Assembly (NCBI RefSeq): GCF_041379765.1
Contig: NZ_CP166919.1
Location: 1,922,001 to 1,986,000, forward strand
From: Thalassotalea sp. Sam97
GTDB taxonomy: Bacteria > Pseudomonadota > Gammaproteobacteria > Enterobacterales > Alteromonadaceae
Direction: 5' to 3'
Length of the DNA stretch: 64,000 nt
The notes under the pieces were generated by a model that was not told the DNA's origin, did no database searches, and worked only from the letters and a program-made list of their open reading frames with translations. This document shows, piece after piece, positions 26,774 through 36,627 of the stretch (positions are counted from its first letter, which is position 1; each line of letters starts with the position of its first letter). The position numbers were made by a program, and so were the translations under genes.

Positions 26774-28411
26774 ATGAAAAACTATAATAAGACATTAGTA
26801 GCAGCCGCGCTTAGTAGCGCCATATGTGCTCCCGCGTTTGCCGGCGAACCAATTGAGATCGCAGATGGTCTGACGCTTAGCTACAAAGGTACATTAAACT
26901 ATTCTGTTGCGGTACGCTCTGGTAGCCCAGATGAAGACAACCTATCTTCTGGTAATGCCAATTTTGATAAGCGTGATCTGGTCAACAACAGCTTAAGCTT
27001 TTTGTTTGAAACTTATTTACAAGGCGATGGCTACGGTGTGGTATTAACCGGCTCGACCTTCTACGATGACGTTTACCACGACGATAAGTTCTCTTCGGAA
27101 ACAAAACGTTATCACGGTGGCTATTCTCGCTTACTTGATGCGTATGCTTACACTAACTTTGCCGTTGGTGACGAAGGCTTCATGGATATCCGTGTTGGTA
27201 GCCACGTAGTAGCATGGGGTGAAGCGTTGTTCTTCCCGAGCATGTCGCTTGCACAAGGCCCATCAGATGCCATTAAAGCGTCGGTTCCAGGCACCGAAGT
27301 ACGTGATATCTTGTTACCTGAAGAACAGATTTCTGTTCAATATGAGGTAAACCAGGACCTTTCAATTTTGGCGCATTACCAATTTGATTTCCATGAAACC
27401 TTAGTATCAACGCCGGGCTCTTACATGAGTACCAGTGAAGCGGTGGGTAACGGTGCATACTGCTTGCAACCAATGTCGGCTGAAACATTCGGTTTTCCAG
27501 CAGAGCTAGGTGTTCCTGCTGAGTTTTGTGGCTTTGCACCGCGTCAAGCTGACAAAAAGCCTGACGGCGGCCAATGGGGTGTTGGCGTACGTTACCGTCC
27601 AAGTTTAAGCACCGAAGTCGGTGTTTATTACTTGAACTATGACTCGCGTATTCCGTTACCCGTTATTGAGCCACTTGGCTTTACCGGCGAAACTTACCCG
27701 CAGCCATTACCTATGCTTGGCTTCCCTGAGTATGTACCAGGTTCATACGCAGTGAATTACTTCGATGATATTGACCTATATGGTGCAACCTTTACCACCA
27801 TCACAGGCGCGGCATCAATCGCTGGTGAGTTTACTTTAAAGCAAGGTGCACCGACCATGGTTAACACCTTTATTCCAGCGATGAGTGCCGATGAAGATGC
27901 GACGTATATCCCAACGCCTGTGCGTTCAGATATTCGCCAGTTCAACCTCAACTCTATCTACAACTTTGGTAGTATGCTAGGTACGGCGAACACCACCCTG
28001 ACGTCTGAAGTATCGTACGTACAAATCGACAATGTTGAGAACGGTACACTCGATCCACAAGGTTTGACAATGGGCTTTATTCCGGAAACAAACAAGCTGT
28101 TTTATACCGACAAAGGCATCGCATTTAGTGCATCAGTAAACTTCGCTTACCCTGCGATTACTGATAGTTGGGATTTGTCGATTCCTGTGGCTTATTCAAA
28201 CCAGCTCAAAGGCCGCACCATCACTGGTGGTGTTGGTGGTAAAGGTGATCAACGCTTTAGCATTGGTGCAACCTTCACTCACCCGGTATCGGAAGTGCAA
28301 GTTAGCATAAAATACCTAGACTACTTAGGTAGCACCGGTATGAACCCTGTAGAGCAAAAACCACTATCAGATCGTGACAACTTGTCACTATCGGTTAAGT
28401 GGTCGTTCTAA
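26774..28411 (+). CDS. DUF1302 outer-membrane beta-barrel protein
   Basis: The 545-residue protein has a signal peptide (cleavage near ICAPAFAG) and a long sequence of alternating, aromatic-rich strands ending in LSLSVKWSF, with the C-terminal Phe typical of outer-membrane barrels. DUF1302 motifs include GLTLSYKGTLNYSVAVRS, VGSHVVAWGEALFFPSMSLAQGPSDA and LPEEQISVQYEV. It follows DUF1329 by 15 bases and should be co-transcribed. A channel for steroid passage across the outer membrane is inferred from genomic association. Confidence 0.88.
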   Translation: MKNYNKTLVAAALSSAICAPAFAGEPIEIADGLTLSYKGTLNYSVAVRSGSPDEDNLSSGNANFDKRDLVNNSLSFLFETYLQGDGYGVVLTGSTFYDDVYHDDKFSSETKRYHGGYSRLLDAYAYTNFAVGDEGFMDIRVGSHVVAWGEALFFPSMSLAQGPSDAIKASVPGTEVRDILLPEEQISVQYEVNQDLSILAHYQFDFHETLVSTPGSYMSTSEAVGNGAYCLQPMSAETFGFPAELGVPAEFCGFAPRQADKKPDGGQWGVGVRYRPSLSTEVGVYYLNYDSRIPLPVIEPLGFTGETYPQPLPMLGFPEYVPGSYAVNYFDDIDLYGATFTTITGAASIAGEFTLKQGAPTMVNTFIPAMSADEDATYIPTPVRSDIRQFNLNSIYNFGSMLGTANTTLTSEVSYVQIDNVENGTLDPQGLTMGFIPETNKLFYTDKGIAFSASVNFAYPAITDSWDLSIPVAYSNQLKGRTITGGVGGKGDQRFSIGATFTHPVSEVQVSIKYLDYLGSTGMNPVEQKPLSDRDNLSLSVKWSF

Positions 28412-28439
28412 GCTAAGGGTTAATCGCTATTAGCGACAC

Positions 28440-28467
28440 AAAAGGCTACGCAATTGCGTAGCCTTTT
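28440..28467. terminator. Terminator of the DUF1329-DUF1302 operon
   Basis: A 28-base perfect palindrome: AAAAGGCTACGCAA followed by TTGCGTAGCCTTTT, with further T residues on the plus strand, 28 bases beyond the DUF1302 stop. Confidence 0.85.
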
Positions 28468-28489
28468 TCTTTAGCCGCTATCTAGAGCG

Positions 28490-28628
28490 TGTTGATCTTT
28501 CAGGGTTAAATTTTGTTCGAATTAAATGCATTTTTATCGCGGCACTTGTGATACGCATAGTTATTCTACGCACAGAGCAAGTAACAATGAAAAAATGCAT
28601 TTAAACGAATCCAAAGGACAGCTTTTAT
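28490..28628. repeat. Inverted-repeat element, possible MITE or IS remnant
   Basis: A 14-base perfect inverted repeat (TTAAATGCATTTTT at 28522-28535, complement at 28591-28604) lies inside looser outer similarity (TTCG at 28516-28519 against CGAA at 28605-28608; CTTTC near 28497 against CCAAAGG near 28611). The inner part also has short complementary words. I have an impression of similar non-coding repeats in other marine gammaproteobacteria, but cannot check it. There is no transposase gene. Confidence 0.35.
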
Positions 28629-28856
28629 GGCACCTTTCTACTCTGTTATCAATTACTTATGTGGAGTAGGCTCTAGTTATTAGCCTATGCTCTCATCATC
28701 GCTATAAGACCCTATAAAAGACCGTATGTAAGCTCATATTGCTATGCCCTATCGAAATTTACCCACTTCGCATCAGGGGTTATCAATGACTCAACTTGCT
28801 CCTCACATACAAAAGTAGCCGGTGCAGAGCACATCGATGACATTAAGCAGACATAA

Positions 28857-28886
28857 AAAAGGCTATGCAATTATGCATAGCCTTTT
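28857..28886. terminator. Terminator of the TonB receptor gene
   Basis: AAAAGGCTATGCA-atta-TGCATAGCCTTTT, a 13-base perfect stem 100 bases beyond the receptor stop, close in sequence to the terminator at 28440-28467. Confidence 0.8.
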
Positions 28887-28985
28887 ATCTGTTTGTGTCT
28901 CGTCCTAACATAGGTTTACGTTTACAGTATCTGCTGTAAAAGCATCAATCGTAGCCTATCCTACAGGACCCTATCCGCTATTCGC

Positions 28986-31154
28986 TTAGAAACCGTAACT
29001 GAGCTCTAAACCATACGTTGCTGGGTTACCATAGTAATTAATACCACCAATAAAGGTACCTGTTGCATCGGCCATCGGCACACCATTAATGCGGTATTCT
29101 TCGTCTAAGATATTTTGCCCCCACAGTGATAACGTAAACGCGCTACCGGCAATGTCCTCTACGGTTATGCGAGCATTGGCGATGCGATAGCTTTCAATTC
29201 GAGTGAAATCCGCCGATGGTTGGTTATGAAAGGCAAAATGATCACCAACATAGCTGTAATCGACCGATGCACGTAAATAACCGAATTCCACATCTCGCTC
29301 GTAGTTTAACCCTAGCGACCACTTTTGCTCGGGGCTGTATGGAAACTCAGCGCTATCGGTTACATCATTTGGCTCACCGGTAAATACGTTATAGGTAATA
29401 AACTCTTGATAATCTGAGCTTAATAAACTGAAGTTAAAGTTAGCCGTTAGGTTATCCGTTATCGCCAATATCGTCTCAAGCTCAACGCCTTTAATTTTCG
29501 CTGAACCCGCATTTTGAATATCTGAATAAGCACCTAAGAACTCAGACATTTGTAAGTTAGTTACATCGTTATAAAAAGCGGCTATATTGGCTTGCAAACG
29601 CTCATCAAATAATCGTGACTTGATTCCCCATTCGTATGCGACAACTTCTTCGTCTTCATACGGCTTAGTGGCAAGCTCAGGGTTGGCTGCTTCGCCGTTA
29701 AAACCACCCGCTTTCCAGCCTTGTGATACTTTCACGTAGGTTTGCGCATCACGATTCAACTCATACGACACCGACGCCATACCTGACACGTTGGTCCAAG
29801 TATCACTGGCTGTGGTGTATGGTAATGGGAAGAACCAAAACTGGCTAAAATCATCCGGATGTTCAACATAGAAATCTTTTTCTTCTTCAGTCCAGCGAAT
29901 ACCGCCGGCAACCGTGATTTTATCGCTGATCTTATAATCGGCATGAACGTAGGCAGCAATCGACTGTGCATCAATACCATAGAAGTTGTTCACCGTACCA
30001 AAACCTAAGATAAACGGGTTAGATACGTCTGATTCTTCATCAAGGTAAAATAAGCCACCTACATAGTTAATACCTTGGTAGTTCCCCAACAGTTGCAGCT
30101 CTTGCGAAAACTGCTCGTGCTCTACATCTCGTAAGGTATGAAAACCTAACAAGTCAAAGCCATCATAATCATTACCATCGGCGTAATCGATATCACGGGT
30201 TGCAGAAATCGACTTTAACGTGACGCTATCATTTACATCCCAACTGATGGTCAACGCATGACCAGAGCTTTTTGAGCGATCGTACTGAACGCCATCGAGA
30301 GCCGCACTATCTTTACGCTCTTTGCTGTCATCAGGCATGATTGCAGGAATATTGACTTGCCCCATCGGTGGCGTTAGGTCTTTATCGCTGCTGTCGAAGG
30401 TATAATGCAAGGTCAAATCATCGCGAGGTTCATACAAGGCCGCAAAACGCAGTGCCGTAGAGTCCAATTGTTTAAACTCATGTACCTCTGAGTTCATTGA
30501 CAGGTTGTCTTGAAAGCCATCACGCTGTTTTTTATTGGCGGTAATGCTAAAACTTAAGTTGTCATTAATCGTCGCAGAGTTTGCCGTTAGATAATAATCT
30601 TTAAGGCCATAATTACCAACACCTAAGCGAACTTCACCTTCAAATTCGCCACTTGGTTGACGGGTAACAATATTAATCGCCCCGCCGATGGTATTTTTTC
30701 CGTAAAGTGTGCCTTGTGGGCCACGTAAAATTTCTACGCGATCAATGGCTGCCACATCAAATAAGCCACCAACATTTTTTGACACGAATACGCCATCAAC
30801 ATAAACGCCTACCGTGGGCTCCCAAGTAATCGCGGGATTAATGGTTACCGAGCCACGAATAGCGATGGTTGCGGTATTACTGCCACCCGGCGCTTCTGAA
30901 ATTTGCACATTAGGTGCAAACACACTCAAATCTTCGACATCGGTAACACCTTTTTCAGCAAGCGAATCACTATTAAATACAGAGACCGCCGTCGGTAACT
31001 CTTGCAAGTTTTGCACGCGTTTTTGTGCCGTTACTTCAATCACTTCAAGCTTACCGTTTTCATTGACCGGCGCCTGCTCCTCGTTTGCGTGGGCCATTGT
31101 CACACTGCCAAGGGCAAGTGCCACTGACAAGCTCAACACATTATAGTTATGCAT
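28986..31154 (-). CDS. TonB-dependent outer-membrane receptor
   Basis: The 722-residue receptor has a signal peptide (MHNYNVLSLSVALALGSVTMAHA) and a plug domain beginning VIEVTAQKRVQNLQELPTAVSVFN, with the conserved VEILRGPQGTLYGKNTIGGAINIVTRQP. The 22-strand barrel ends in a Tyr-Gly-Phe C-terminus. It depends on TonB/ExbBD, not encoded here. In marine proteobacteria such receptors near steroid genes probably import the steroid itself, which is an inference from position beside kshA. It is a single-gene unit with its own terminator, and I see no regulon palindrome in its 207-base upstream region. Confidence 0.9.
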   Translation of the reverse strand: MHNYNVLSLSVALALGSVTMAHANEEQAPVNENGKLEVIEVTAQKRVQNLQELPTAVSVFNSDSLAEKGVTDVEDLSVFAPNVQISEAPGGSNTATIAIRGSVTINPAITWEPTVGVYVDGVFVSKNVGGLFDVAAIDRVEILRGPQGTLYGKNTIGGAINIVTRQPSGEFEGEVRLGVGNYGLKDYYLTANSATINDNLSFSITANKKQRDGFQDNLSMNSEVHEFKQLDSTALRFAALYEPRDDLTLHYTFDSSDKDLTPPMGQVNIPAIMPDDSKERKDSAALDGVQYDRSKSSGHALTISWDVNDSVTLKSISATRDIDYADGNDYDGFDLLGFHTLRDVEHEQFSQELQLLGNYQGINYVGGLFYLDEESDVSNPFILGFGTVNNFYGIDAQSIAAYVHADYKISDKITVAGGIRWTEEEKDFYVEHPDDFSQFWFFPLPYTTASDTWTNVSGMASVSYELNRDAQTYVKVSQGWKAGGFNGEAANPELATKPYEDEEVVAYEWGIKSRLFDERLQANIAAFYNDVTNLQMSEFLGAYSDIQNAGSAKIKGVELETILAITDNLTANFNFSLLSSDYQEFITYNVFTGEPNDVTDSAEFPYSPEQKWSLGLNYERDVEFGYLRASVDYSYVGDHFAFHNQPSADFTRIESYRIANARITVEDIAGSAFTLSLWGQNILDEEYRINGVPMADATGTFIGGINYYGNPATYGLELSYGF

Positions 31155-31311
31155 AGTATTTTCCTACTTTCCCCATGAATGTTTTATCCCTGTTACCAAG
31201 GCATAAATACCGAATAATATTTATTCAATTAACCATGTTATTCGTGCAGGTTTTAATCGACATACTACAAATGCATTAGTTAAGTCATTGTTTTATTTAA
31301 ACAAGGCACAA

Positions 31312-31337
31312 AAAAGCCAAGCTTAAGCTTGGCTTTT
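31312..31337. terminator. Terminator of kshA
   Basis: A 26-base perfect palindrome (AAAAGCCAAGCTT followed by AAGCTTGGCTTTT), 25 bases beyond the kshA stop. Confidence 0.85.
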
Positions 31338-31361
31338 ACATCTAAACGGTAGCGTTACGAA

Positions 31362-32459
31362 TTACTCTTCAATCGTATACGGCTCTGCGCCTCTTGGTAC
31401 GTATACGCCTTCACATTTATCCAAGAACTCTTGTTGACGAGCACGTGGGTTATAGAACTGTTTGTACCAAATACGTGCTTTCATAAATGGCCCGTCACTT
31501 GGTAAGAACAAACCGTTTAAACACGCTTCTTTGTTGGTCCACACTTCAAAATCTTGTGCAAATGCTAAGCGACTTGCTTCTTGGAACTGTGCCGCTGCGA
31601 TCTTATCTTGGGTGGTCACTTTCGCACTGCCTGATGGTGATTTGACCAACAATGCATGCCATACGTGTACTTTGCCATCTGTTACAGGGGTATGACAAAT
31701 CATCAGAACCGACTCATAATAACCAGTTAAATCAGAAATCAGTACACCTGGACCGTTGTAGGTGGTGATGGTATGCAAAATTGGACTTGCGCCGTCTTCA
31801 CCCACTAACGTACGGTGTGGACCACATTGACGTTGCGTTGCATAAACACCTTTAAATTCGTTTTCGTAACGCTGTACGGTCGAACCATGAATTGGTGATA
31901 AATGACCATAATCACAAATATTATCAATGACTTCTTGTGGGTGATGCTCTAGCTCACCTAAATCGTCAAACGTCCACTGAACCCAATCTGGCTCATCCCA
32001 TTGCGCTAATGTTGGGTGATCGTAGTCTGGCGCACCACCTTCAGGATCATGCCAAATCCAGATCGCACCAAGGCTTTCTTCAACAGGCCATGTTTTTACA
32101 CACGCCGTTTTTGGAATTGGACCATCGTGGTATGGGATATCATCACACTCGCCTTTGGCGTTAAACCGCCATGCGTGATATGGACAACGGATACCGTCGC
32201 CTTCAATGTTCGTACCGCCGCCATCAATGATAACGTATGAGGTATCGTTAGGCGCCGCTAAATGCGTTTTCATGTGCGGGCAATAAGCGTCCATTAAAAT
32301 GGCTTTACCACTTTCTTGACCACGGTATAAACAAAACTCGCGACCGAAAAACGTTAACGCCACAGGTTTGTGGGTATTAATTTGTTCAGAGGTGGCAATC
32401 ATGAACCAGCCTCGAGGATAGGTGAACTCCCCAAGATTATAATCTTTGGTTGTAGCCAT
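31362..32459 (-). CDS. kshA: 3-Ketosteroid 9α-hydroxylase, oxygenase component
   Basis: Rieske non-haem iron oxygenase of 365 residues. The Rieske cluster ligands are C60-x-H62 and C92-x2-H95. The mononuclear iron site has N180, D183, H186 and H191 in NICDYGHLSPIH, the KshA-type arrangement. KshA hydroxylates C9 of androsta-(1),4-diene-3,17-dione; with the KstD product, ring B then opens to 3-HSA. Electrons come from a KshB-type reductase, for which the 39021-40052 gene is the candidate. It is a single-gene transcript with AGGAGAG before the ATG and a putative operator 61-76 bases upstream. Confidence 0.9.
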   Translation of the reverse strand: MATTKDYNLGEFTYPRGWFMIATSEQINTHKPVALTFFGREFCLYRGQESGKAILMDAYCPHMKTHLAAPNDTSYVIIDGGGTNIEGDGIRCPYHAWRFNAKGECDDIPYHDGPIPKTACVKTWPVEESLGAIWIWHDPEGGAPDYDHPTLAQWDEPDWVQWTFDDLGELEHHPQEVIDNICDYGHLSPIHGSTVQRYENEFKGVYATQRQCGPHRTLVGEDGASPILHTITTYNGPGVLISDLTGYYESVLMICHTPVTDGKVHVWHALLVKSPSGSAKVTTQDKIAAAQFQEASRLAFAQDFEVWTNKEACLNGLFLPSDGPFMKARIWYKQFYNPRARQQEFLDKCEGVYVPRGAEPYTIEE

Positions 32460-32519
32460 TGGTTATCTCTCCTATTGATATTCTGTCGTCCATTCTGCGT
32501 GAATTCATTAATAACCACA

Positions 32520-32535
32520 TAGTCAGTATGGACTA
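32520..32535. promoter_or_regulatory. Putative steroid-regulon operator of kshA
   Basis: TAGTCAGTATGGACTA matches the shared palindrome, 61-76 bases upstream of the kshA ATG. A left-half-only match (TCGTCC at 32486-32491) may be a weak second site. Confidence 0.6.
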
Positions 32536-32553
32536 TTTAAAATTTTACCGATT

Positions 32554-33912
32554 TTACTGCTGTAATTGCTTGATACGCTGGACGTAACCACGCACGCTAA
32601 CGGCATAGCAGATAGCAGCAACTAAAAAGAAACATAAGGTGATCGCTAAGCCGATTGCTAATCCTTTTGCCTCACCATGTGATGAAAACACATCACTTAA
32701 CACACCTGTTAAAAATGGACCTAACCCGGCACCACATAAGGTCACAAACAAGTTCAATAGCGCTGCGCCTGTCGCGCGTTGATCGTCCGTGGTTAAATGA
32801 CTCACGGCAGCGTACGATAAGGTTGGCCACCAGCTATTAAAGAATGAAAAGACACCCACTAAGAAAATCGCACCCGGGATAGCAAGGCTACCGACTTGCC
32901 ACATTAAATCCGCCGGCGCGAATAAAAAGGCAATACCAAATGGAAAACTCACCACAATACCGATGATCGGTAACAACATCTGCCAACGCTGATCTTTACT
33001 GGTGCGCTTATCACAATACCAACCAGAAAAAATCGAGCCACAAGCAGCAAAAACACCACTGGCTAAACCGAATGATAAACCGGCGATAGTAAGCGAGACG
33101 TCCCAATGGCGCACCATAAACGTTGGCACCCAAATACCAAAGCCATAGCCAGCAAGGCCAGCAAAACCACTGCCCATACAGACCCAAAACATGCCTGGAA
33201 TTTTAATAATATTAGCGAGACGTTGATGCAGCGGTGCTTGTTCTACGGGTTTAGTTTCGCTAACCGCTTGCTTGGACGCTTGACGAGGGTCTTTGGTAAA
33301 GAAATACAATAATGCGGCTAATAAAATACCCGGGACACCGAAAACAAAAAACACATAACGCCAGCCATAGGTTTGGGCAATGTAACCACCAAGCACCATG
33401 GCGGCTAACAAACCAATGTGAGGCCCTAGCATCATCACACTGATGGCTAACGAGCGACGATTTTTCGGATATAAATCTGACACCATAGACACAGAAGGAG
33501 CCATCCCCCCCGCTTCACCAACGGCAACGCTCATACGTGCAATCACTAACTGCCAAAACTGGGCAACAGCACCACACGCCATGGTCGCTAAACTCCATAG
33601 CGAACAACACACGGCTATGATATTACGACGATTAACCCCTTTGTCAGCCAACTGTCCCATTGGTAAGCTGATCAAGGCATATAAACTCGCAAAAGCAATA
33701 CCAGATAAAAAGCCCATCACCGTATCAGATACACCAAATTCTTGGCGAATGGGCTCCATAACAATGGCGATAACATTACGGTCAATAAACGAAAAGACAT
33801 AAATTAAGGCAAGTAAAGCAAGGGTGAAATGGGTGCGCCAGTTAACTTTTGGGGTATTGTCTAACAATCCCGCGGCTTCGTCTGGCGTAGAAGCTTTGCT
33901 GTATGAGTTCAT
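32554..33912 (-). CDS. MFS transporter
   Basis: Major facilitator of about 452 residues with 12 predicted helices. The loop 2-3 motif GQLADKGVNRRN is present, and the early SFIDRNVIAIVMEPIRQEFGVSDTVMGFLSG is typical of the anion/aromatic-acid:H+ symporter-like MFS group. The central cytoplasmic loop is near residues 215-240. I take the ATG at 33912 over a GTG four codons earlier. A regulon-like palindrome 59-74 bases upstream and its place beside kshA suggest it moves a steroid or an intermediate across the inner membrane; the substrate is unknown. Confidence 0.85.
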   Translation of the reverse strand: MNSYSKASTPDEAAGLLDNTPKVNWRTHFTLALLALIYVFSFIDRNVIAIVMEPIRQEFGVSDTVMGFLSGIAFASLYALISLPMGQLADKGVNRRNIIAVCCSLWSLATMACGAVAQFWQLVIARMSVAVGEAGGMAPSVSMVSDLYPKNRRSLAISVMMLGPHIGLLAAMVLGGYIAQTYGWRYVFFVFGVPGILLAALLYFFTKDPRQASKQAVSETKPVEQAPLHQRLANIIKIPGMFWVCMGSGFAGLAGYGFGIWVPTFMVRHWDVSLTIAGLSFGLASGVFAACGSIFSGWYCDKRTSKDQRWQMLLPIIGIVVSFPFGIAFLFAPADLMWQVGSLAIPGAIFLVGVFSFFNSWWPTLSYAAVSHLTTDDQRATGAALLNLFVTLCGAGLGPFLTGVLSDVFSSHGEAKGLAIGLAITLCFFLVAAICYAVSVRGYVQRIKQLQQ

Positions 33913-33970
33913 AGTCGTTCTCACTGTTATTTGGATTATGCCAGAATGAAGACTATTGCTAGCACTAACA

Positions 33971-33986
33971 TCGTCCTAATGGACGA
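33971..33986. promoter_or_regulatory. Putative steroid-regulon operator of the MFS gene
   Basis: TCGTCCTAATGGACGA is the best-conserved copy, with perfect 6-base arms around TAAT. It lies 59-74 bases before the MFS start. Confidence 0.7.
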
Positions 33987-34114
33987 GGTAAAAAACAGTC
34001 AATGCGACATCGAATGAACCACTAAAAAACCCTTATTATTCAAGGGTTATGGAAAGACCACGCAAAATTTAAAATAAGAGTATTTACTCAAATTTAGAAC
34101 ATCAGTTTTATAAA

Positions 34115-34149
34115 AAAAGCGTAAGTGGCAACAACCAACTTACGCTTTT
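34115..34149. terminator. Terminator of the RND/YCF48 operon
   Basis: AAAAGCGTAAGT / ACTTACGCTTTT, a 12-base perfect stem with an 11-base loop, about 80 bases beyond the RND gene stop. Confidence 0.8.
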
Positions 34150-34227
34150 ATCTTACTGTTTTATACTGTGGTTTTAATGTGAAGCTTAGCGTCTATACGC
34201 GCTACTCTACATTATTGCGCTATATAA

Positions 34228-36624
34228 TTAAGACGCAGCCTGCGCCGTTTGCACATTTGCTTCTTTGGCGTTTTTCGCTACCGTCGATTTTGCGCCTACT
34301 CGCAAGAAGTACGCCAATGCCGGTAACAAGAATATCGCACCTAATACGTTCACCAAGAACATAAACGCTAGCAAGATGCCCATATCGGCTTGGAACTTCA
34401 GTGCTGAAAATGCCCAAGTACCAACACCAATCGACATGGTAACCGCGGTAAATACCGCTGCCGTACCACGCAGACGCATCGCTTCGTAGAACGAATCACG
34501 TAATGCAAAACCTTGACGCAGTTTATATTGCATGGTTTCGTACAGGTAAATACCATAGTCAACACCAACGCCAACTCCTAAGGCTATCACTGGCAAGGTC
34601 GCAACTTTTAAGCCAATGTCTAAGGTTGCCATCAAGGCATTACACAAAATACACACTAGCATCAGTGGCGTGATAACACATAATACGCCACGCCATGAAC
34701 GGAATGTGACTAAACACAACAAGGTGATGGCGGCAAAAATAGAGATTAACATCTGCGCTTCTGCTTTCTCTACCGCAATATTGGTTGCAACGGCGACACC
34801 GGCGTTCCCCCCAGCCAGTCGAAATGTCACACCCGGCACATCAATTTGCGCTAAAACATGGTTGATTTCGCCAACAACGTGCTTCAAGGTCGCATCTTGA
34901 TGATCGTTTAAAAACACCATCATATTGATGACGTTACAGCTGCTATCATTCAGGCCATTATCAGGTGATGCCGCTCGCGAACCCGCTTGCAAGGCATTTT
35001 GGTCGCGATGCAAGGTACTCCACAATGGATTACCTTCATTGTTACCACCAACAAACAGTTTCGCCATACCCGCAACGGTTTGTACCGACTGCACACCATC
35101 AACACCACGCATGTAAAAGTCAAAGCGATCGACCGCATTCATGACATCCCAATCTAAGCACGCTTGTTCGCGATCACCCGTTTCAACATAAACCGACAAC
35201 ACATCCATGCCAATTGCGTACGACTGAGTTATTTTGTCGTTATCTAAGTTATAGCGCGAATCACTGTGTAATTCTGGTACACCGCTACCAATATCACCGG
35301 TTAACAAAAAACGTGACTGCCAAGTACCTAGTGCGAGTAAACATAACATCACCGCTATCGAATAGCTCGCGGCCCGCGATTCAGTCAATGCAGATAAGCG
35401 CCACCAAATGGGGTGTTTATCATGATCTTTTGCGTCTGCTTTGCGAACCTTTGCCTCAAGAGTTAAGTGAGATAACAAAATCGGCATAAACATTTTGTTG
35501 GTGATGATCATCAACGCCACGCCTAAACACGCCGTTACCCCTAACTCGTGAACAATCGGAATATCGATGATCATGATCACCATAAAGCCAAGCGCATTGG
35601 CAAGCAATGCTACAATACCCGGGATGGCGAGCTTTTTAAATGCGGTTTCTGCCGCTTGCTGTGAGCTTTCGCCCATCAACACATCATGCTTCCAAGTATT
35701 GGTCATTTGAACGGCGTGTGAGACGCCGATCGAGAAAATCAAGAATGGCACCAGAACCGACATTGGATCGATACCATAGCCAATCACAGGTAAAATACCC
35801 AATAACCAAATAACCGGTAATAAGGCGACAACAATTGCTAGGCTGGTTAATTTTAATGACTTTGAATACCAAAGCAGTAATAAAAAAGTGATCACAAACG
35901 CTAGCACGAAAAACATCAGTACCGATGTTAAACCTTCCATAACATCGCCCATCACTTTAGCAAAACCAATAATGTTCACTTCAATATTTGCGCTTTCAAA
36001 TTGACTGCGGATATTTTCGAGATGACTGGCAACTTCAGCGTAGTCAATACGCTCACCAGTTTTCGGGTCTACGTCGAGCAACTCCGCTTGAATCAAGGCT
36101 GAACGTACATCATTGCCAACCAATTTACCGATTTGACCTGATTTATAGACATTAGAACGAACTTGCTTTAGACCCTCTTCATCAGCAACAAACCGCGATG
36201 GGATCACCACGTTACCAGTAAAACCAAATTCGTTGATTTCAATGTAACGGACCTCTGGGGTATAAATAGAGCGTACCGTGGTACGGTTAACACCTGGTGT
36301 GAAGAACACTTCGTCAGTAGCTTTTTGCAATGCCTTCATAAATTCAGCATTGAATATATCGCCTTCGCCTTGCCAAGCTAGGTTGATTAATACCCGGTTA
36401 CTGCCGGTAAATGTATTACCGTGATCTTGGAACGCTTTCATGTAGTCATGACTTAGCGGAATGAGCTTATTGAAACCTGTACTAAAGTGGGTATTGAGCG
36501 CTGAATAGCTGGCAAGGATTGTCACCAGGGTGAATAATATCCCTAAACTTTTACGAAAACGTAATAGTTGAAACGCACACGCATCAATAAAACGACTTAA
36601 TAATGATGATGTTTGGTGATCCAT
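34228..36624 (-). CDS. RND/MMPL-family transporter
   Basis: The 798-residue protein has the duplicated RND layout: helix 1 (residues about 22-45), a large periplasmic loop, a five-helix bundle near 220-400, then a second helix, loop and bundle ending near residue 780. Motifs such as GVGVDYGIYLYETMQ and the late AVTMSIGVGTWAFS match the MMPL/hopanoid-sterol-sensing-like bacterial group. Such transporters are recurrently found with YCF48-like, DUF1329 and DUF1302 genes in steroid degraders. The direction of transport is unknown. It starts 3 bases after the YCF48-like gene. Confidence 0.88.
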   Translation of the reverse strand: MDHQTSSLLSRFIDACAFQLLRFRKSLGILFTLVTILASYSALNTHFSTGFNKLIPLSHDYMKAFQDHGNTFTGSNRVLINLAWQGEGDIFNAEFMKALQKATDEVFFTPGVNRTTVRSIYTPEVRYIEINEFGFTGNVVIPSRFVADEEGLKQVRSNVYKSGQIGKLVGNDVRSALIQAELLDVDPKTGERIDYAEVASHLENIRSQFESANIEVNIIGFAKVMGDVMEGLTSVLMFFVLAFVITFLLLLWYSKSLKLTSLAIVVALLPVIWLLGILPVIGYGIDPMSVLVPFLIFSIGVSHAVQMTNTWKHDVLMGESSQQAAETAFKKLAIPGIVALLANALGFMVIMIIDIPIVHELGVTACLGVALMIITNKMFMPILLSHLTLEAKVRKADAKDHDKHPIWWRLSALTESRAASYSIAVMLCLLALGTWQSRFLLTGDIGSGVPELHSDSRYNLDNDKITQSYAIGMDVLSVYVETGDREQACLDWDVMNAVDRFDFYMRGVDGVQSVQTVAGMAKLFVGGNNEGNPLWSTLHRDQNALQAGSRAASPDNGLNDSSCNVINMMVFLNDHQDATLKHVVGEINHVLAQIDVPGVTFRLAGGNAGVAVATNIAVEKAEAQMLISIFAAITLLCLVTFRSWRGVLCVITPLMLVCILCNALMATLDIGLKVATLPVIALGVGVGVDYGIYLYETMQYKLRQGFALRDSFYEAMRLRGTAAVFTAVTMSIGVGTWAFSALKFQADMGILLAFMFLVNVLGAIFLLPALAYFLRVGAKSTVAKNAKEANVQTAQAAS

Positions 36625-36627
36625 AAC

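Larger units (their letters stand above)
28412..28985. other. Intergenic region, 574 bases, convergent genes
   Basis: The region holds two similar terminators facing each other (28440-28467 and 28857-28886) and the inverted-repeat element at about 28490-28628. The 28630-28850 part shows no gene or repeat that I can support. Confidence 0.5.
33913..34227. other. Intergenic region between MFS and RND genes
   Basis: This 315-base stretch has no gene. It contains the operator at 33971-33986, a weak hairpin (AACCCTT / AAGGGTT at 34028-34048) and the RND operon terminator at 34115-34149. Confidence 0.5.

Noticed and set aside
32486..32501. Second palindrome copy before kshA
   Set aside because: Only the left half (TCGTCC) matches; the right half shares too few bases to count as a site.
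34028..34048. Hairpin AACCCTT/AAGGGTT as a terminator
   Set aside because: Short stem, no T-run, and no gene ends there in the right direction.
34220..34489. Open frames on both strands at the 3' end of the RND gene
   Set aside because: Both are shadows of the RND coding sequence, which shows the expected membrane pattern in its own frame.
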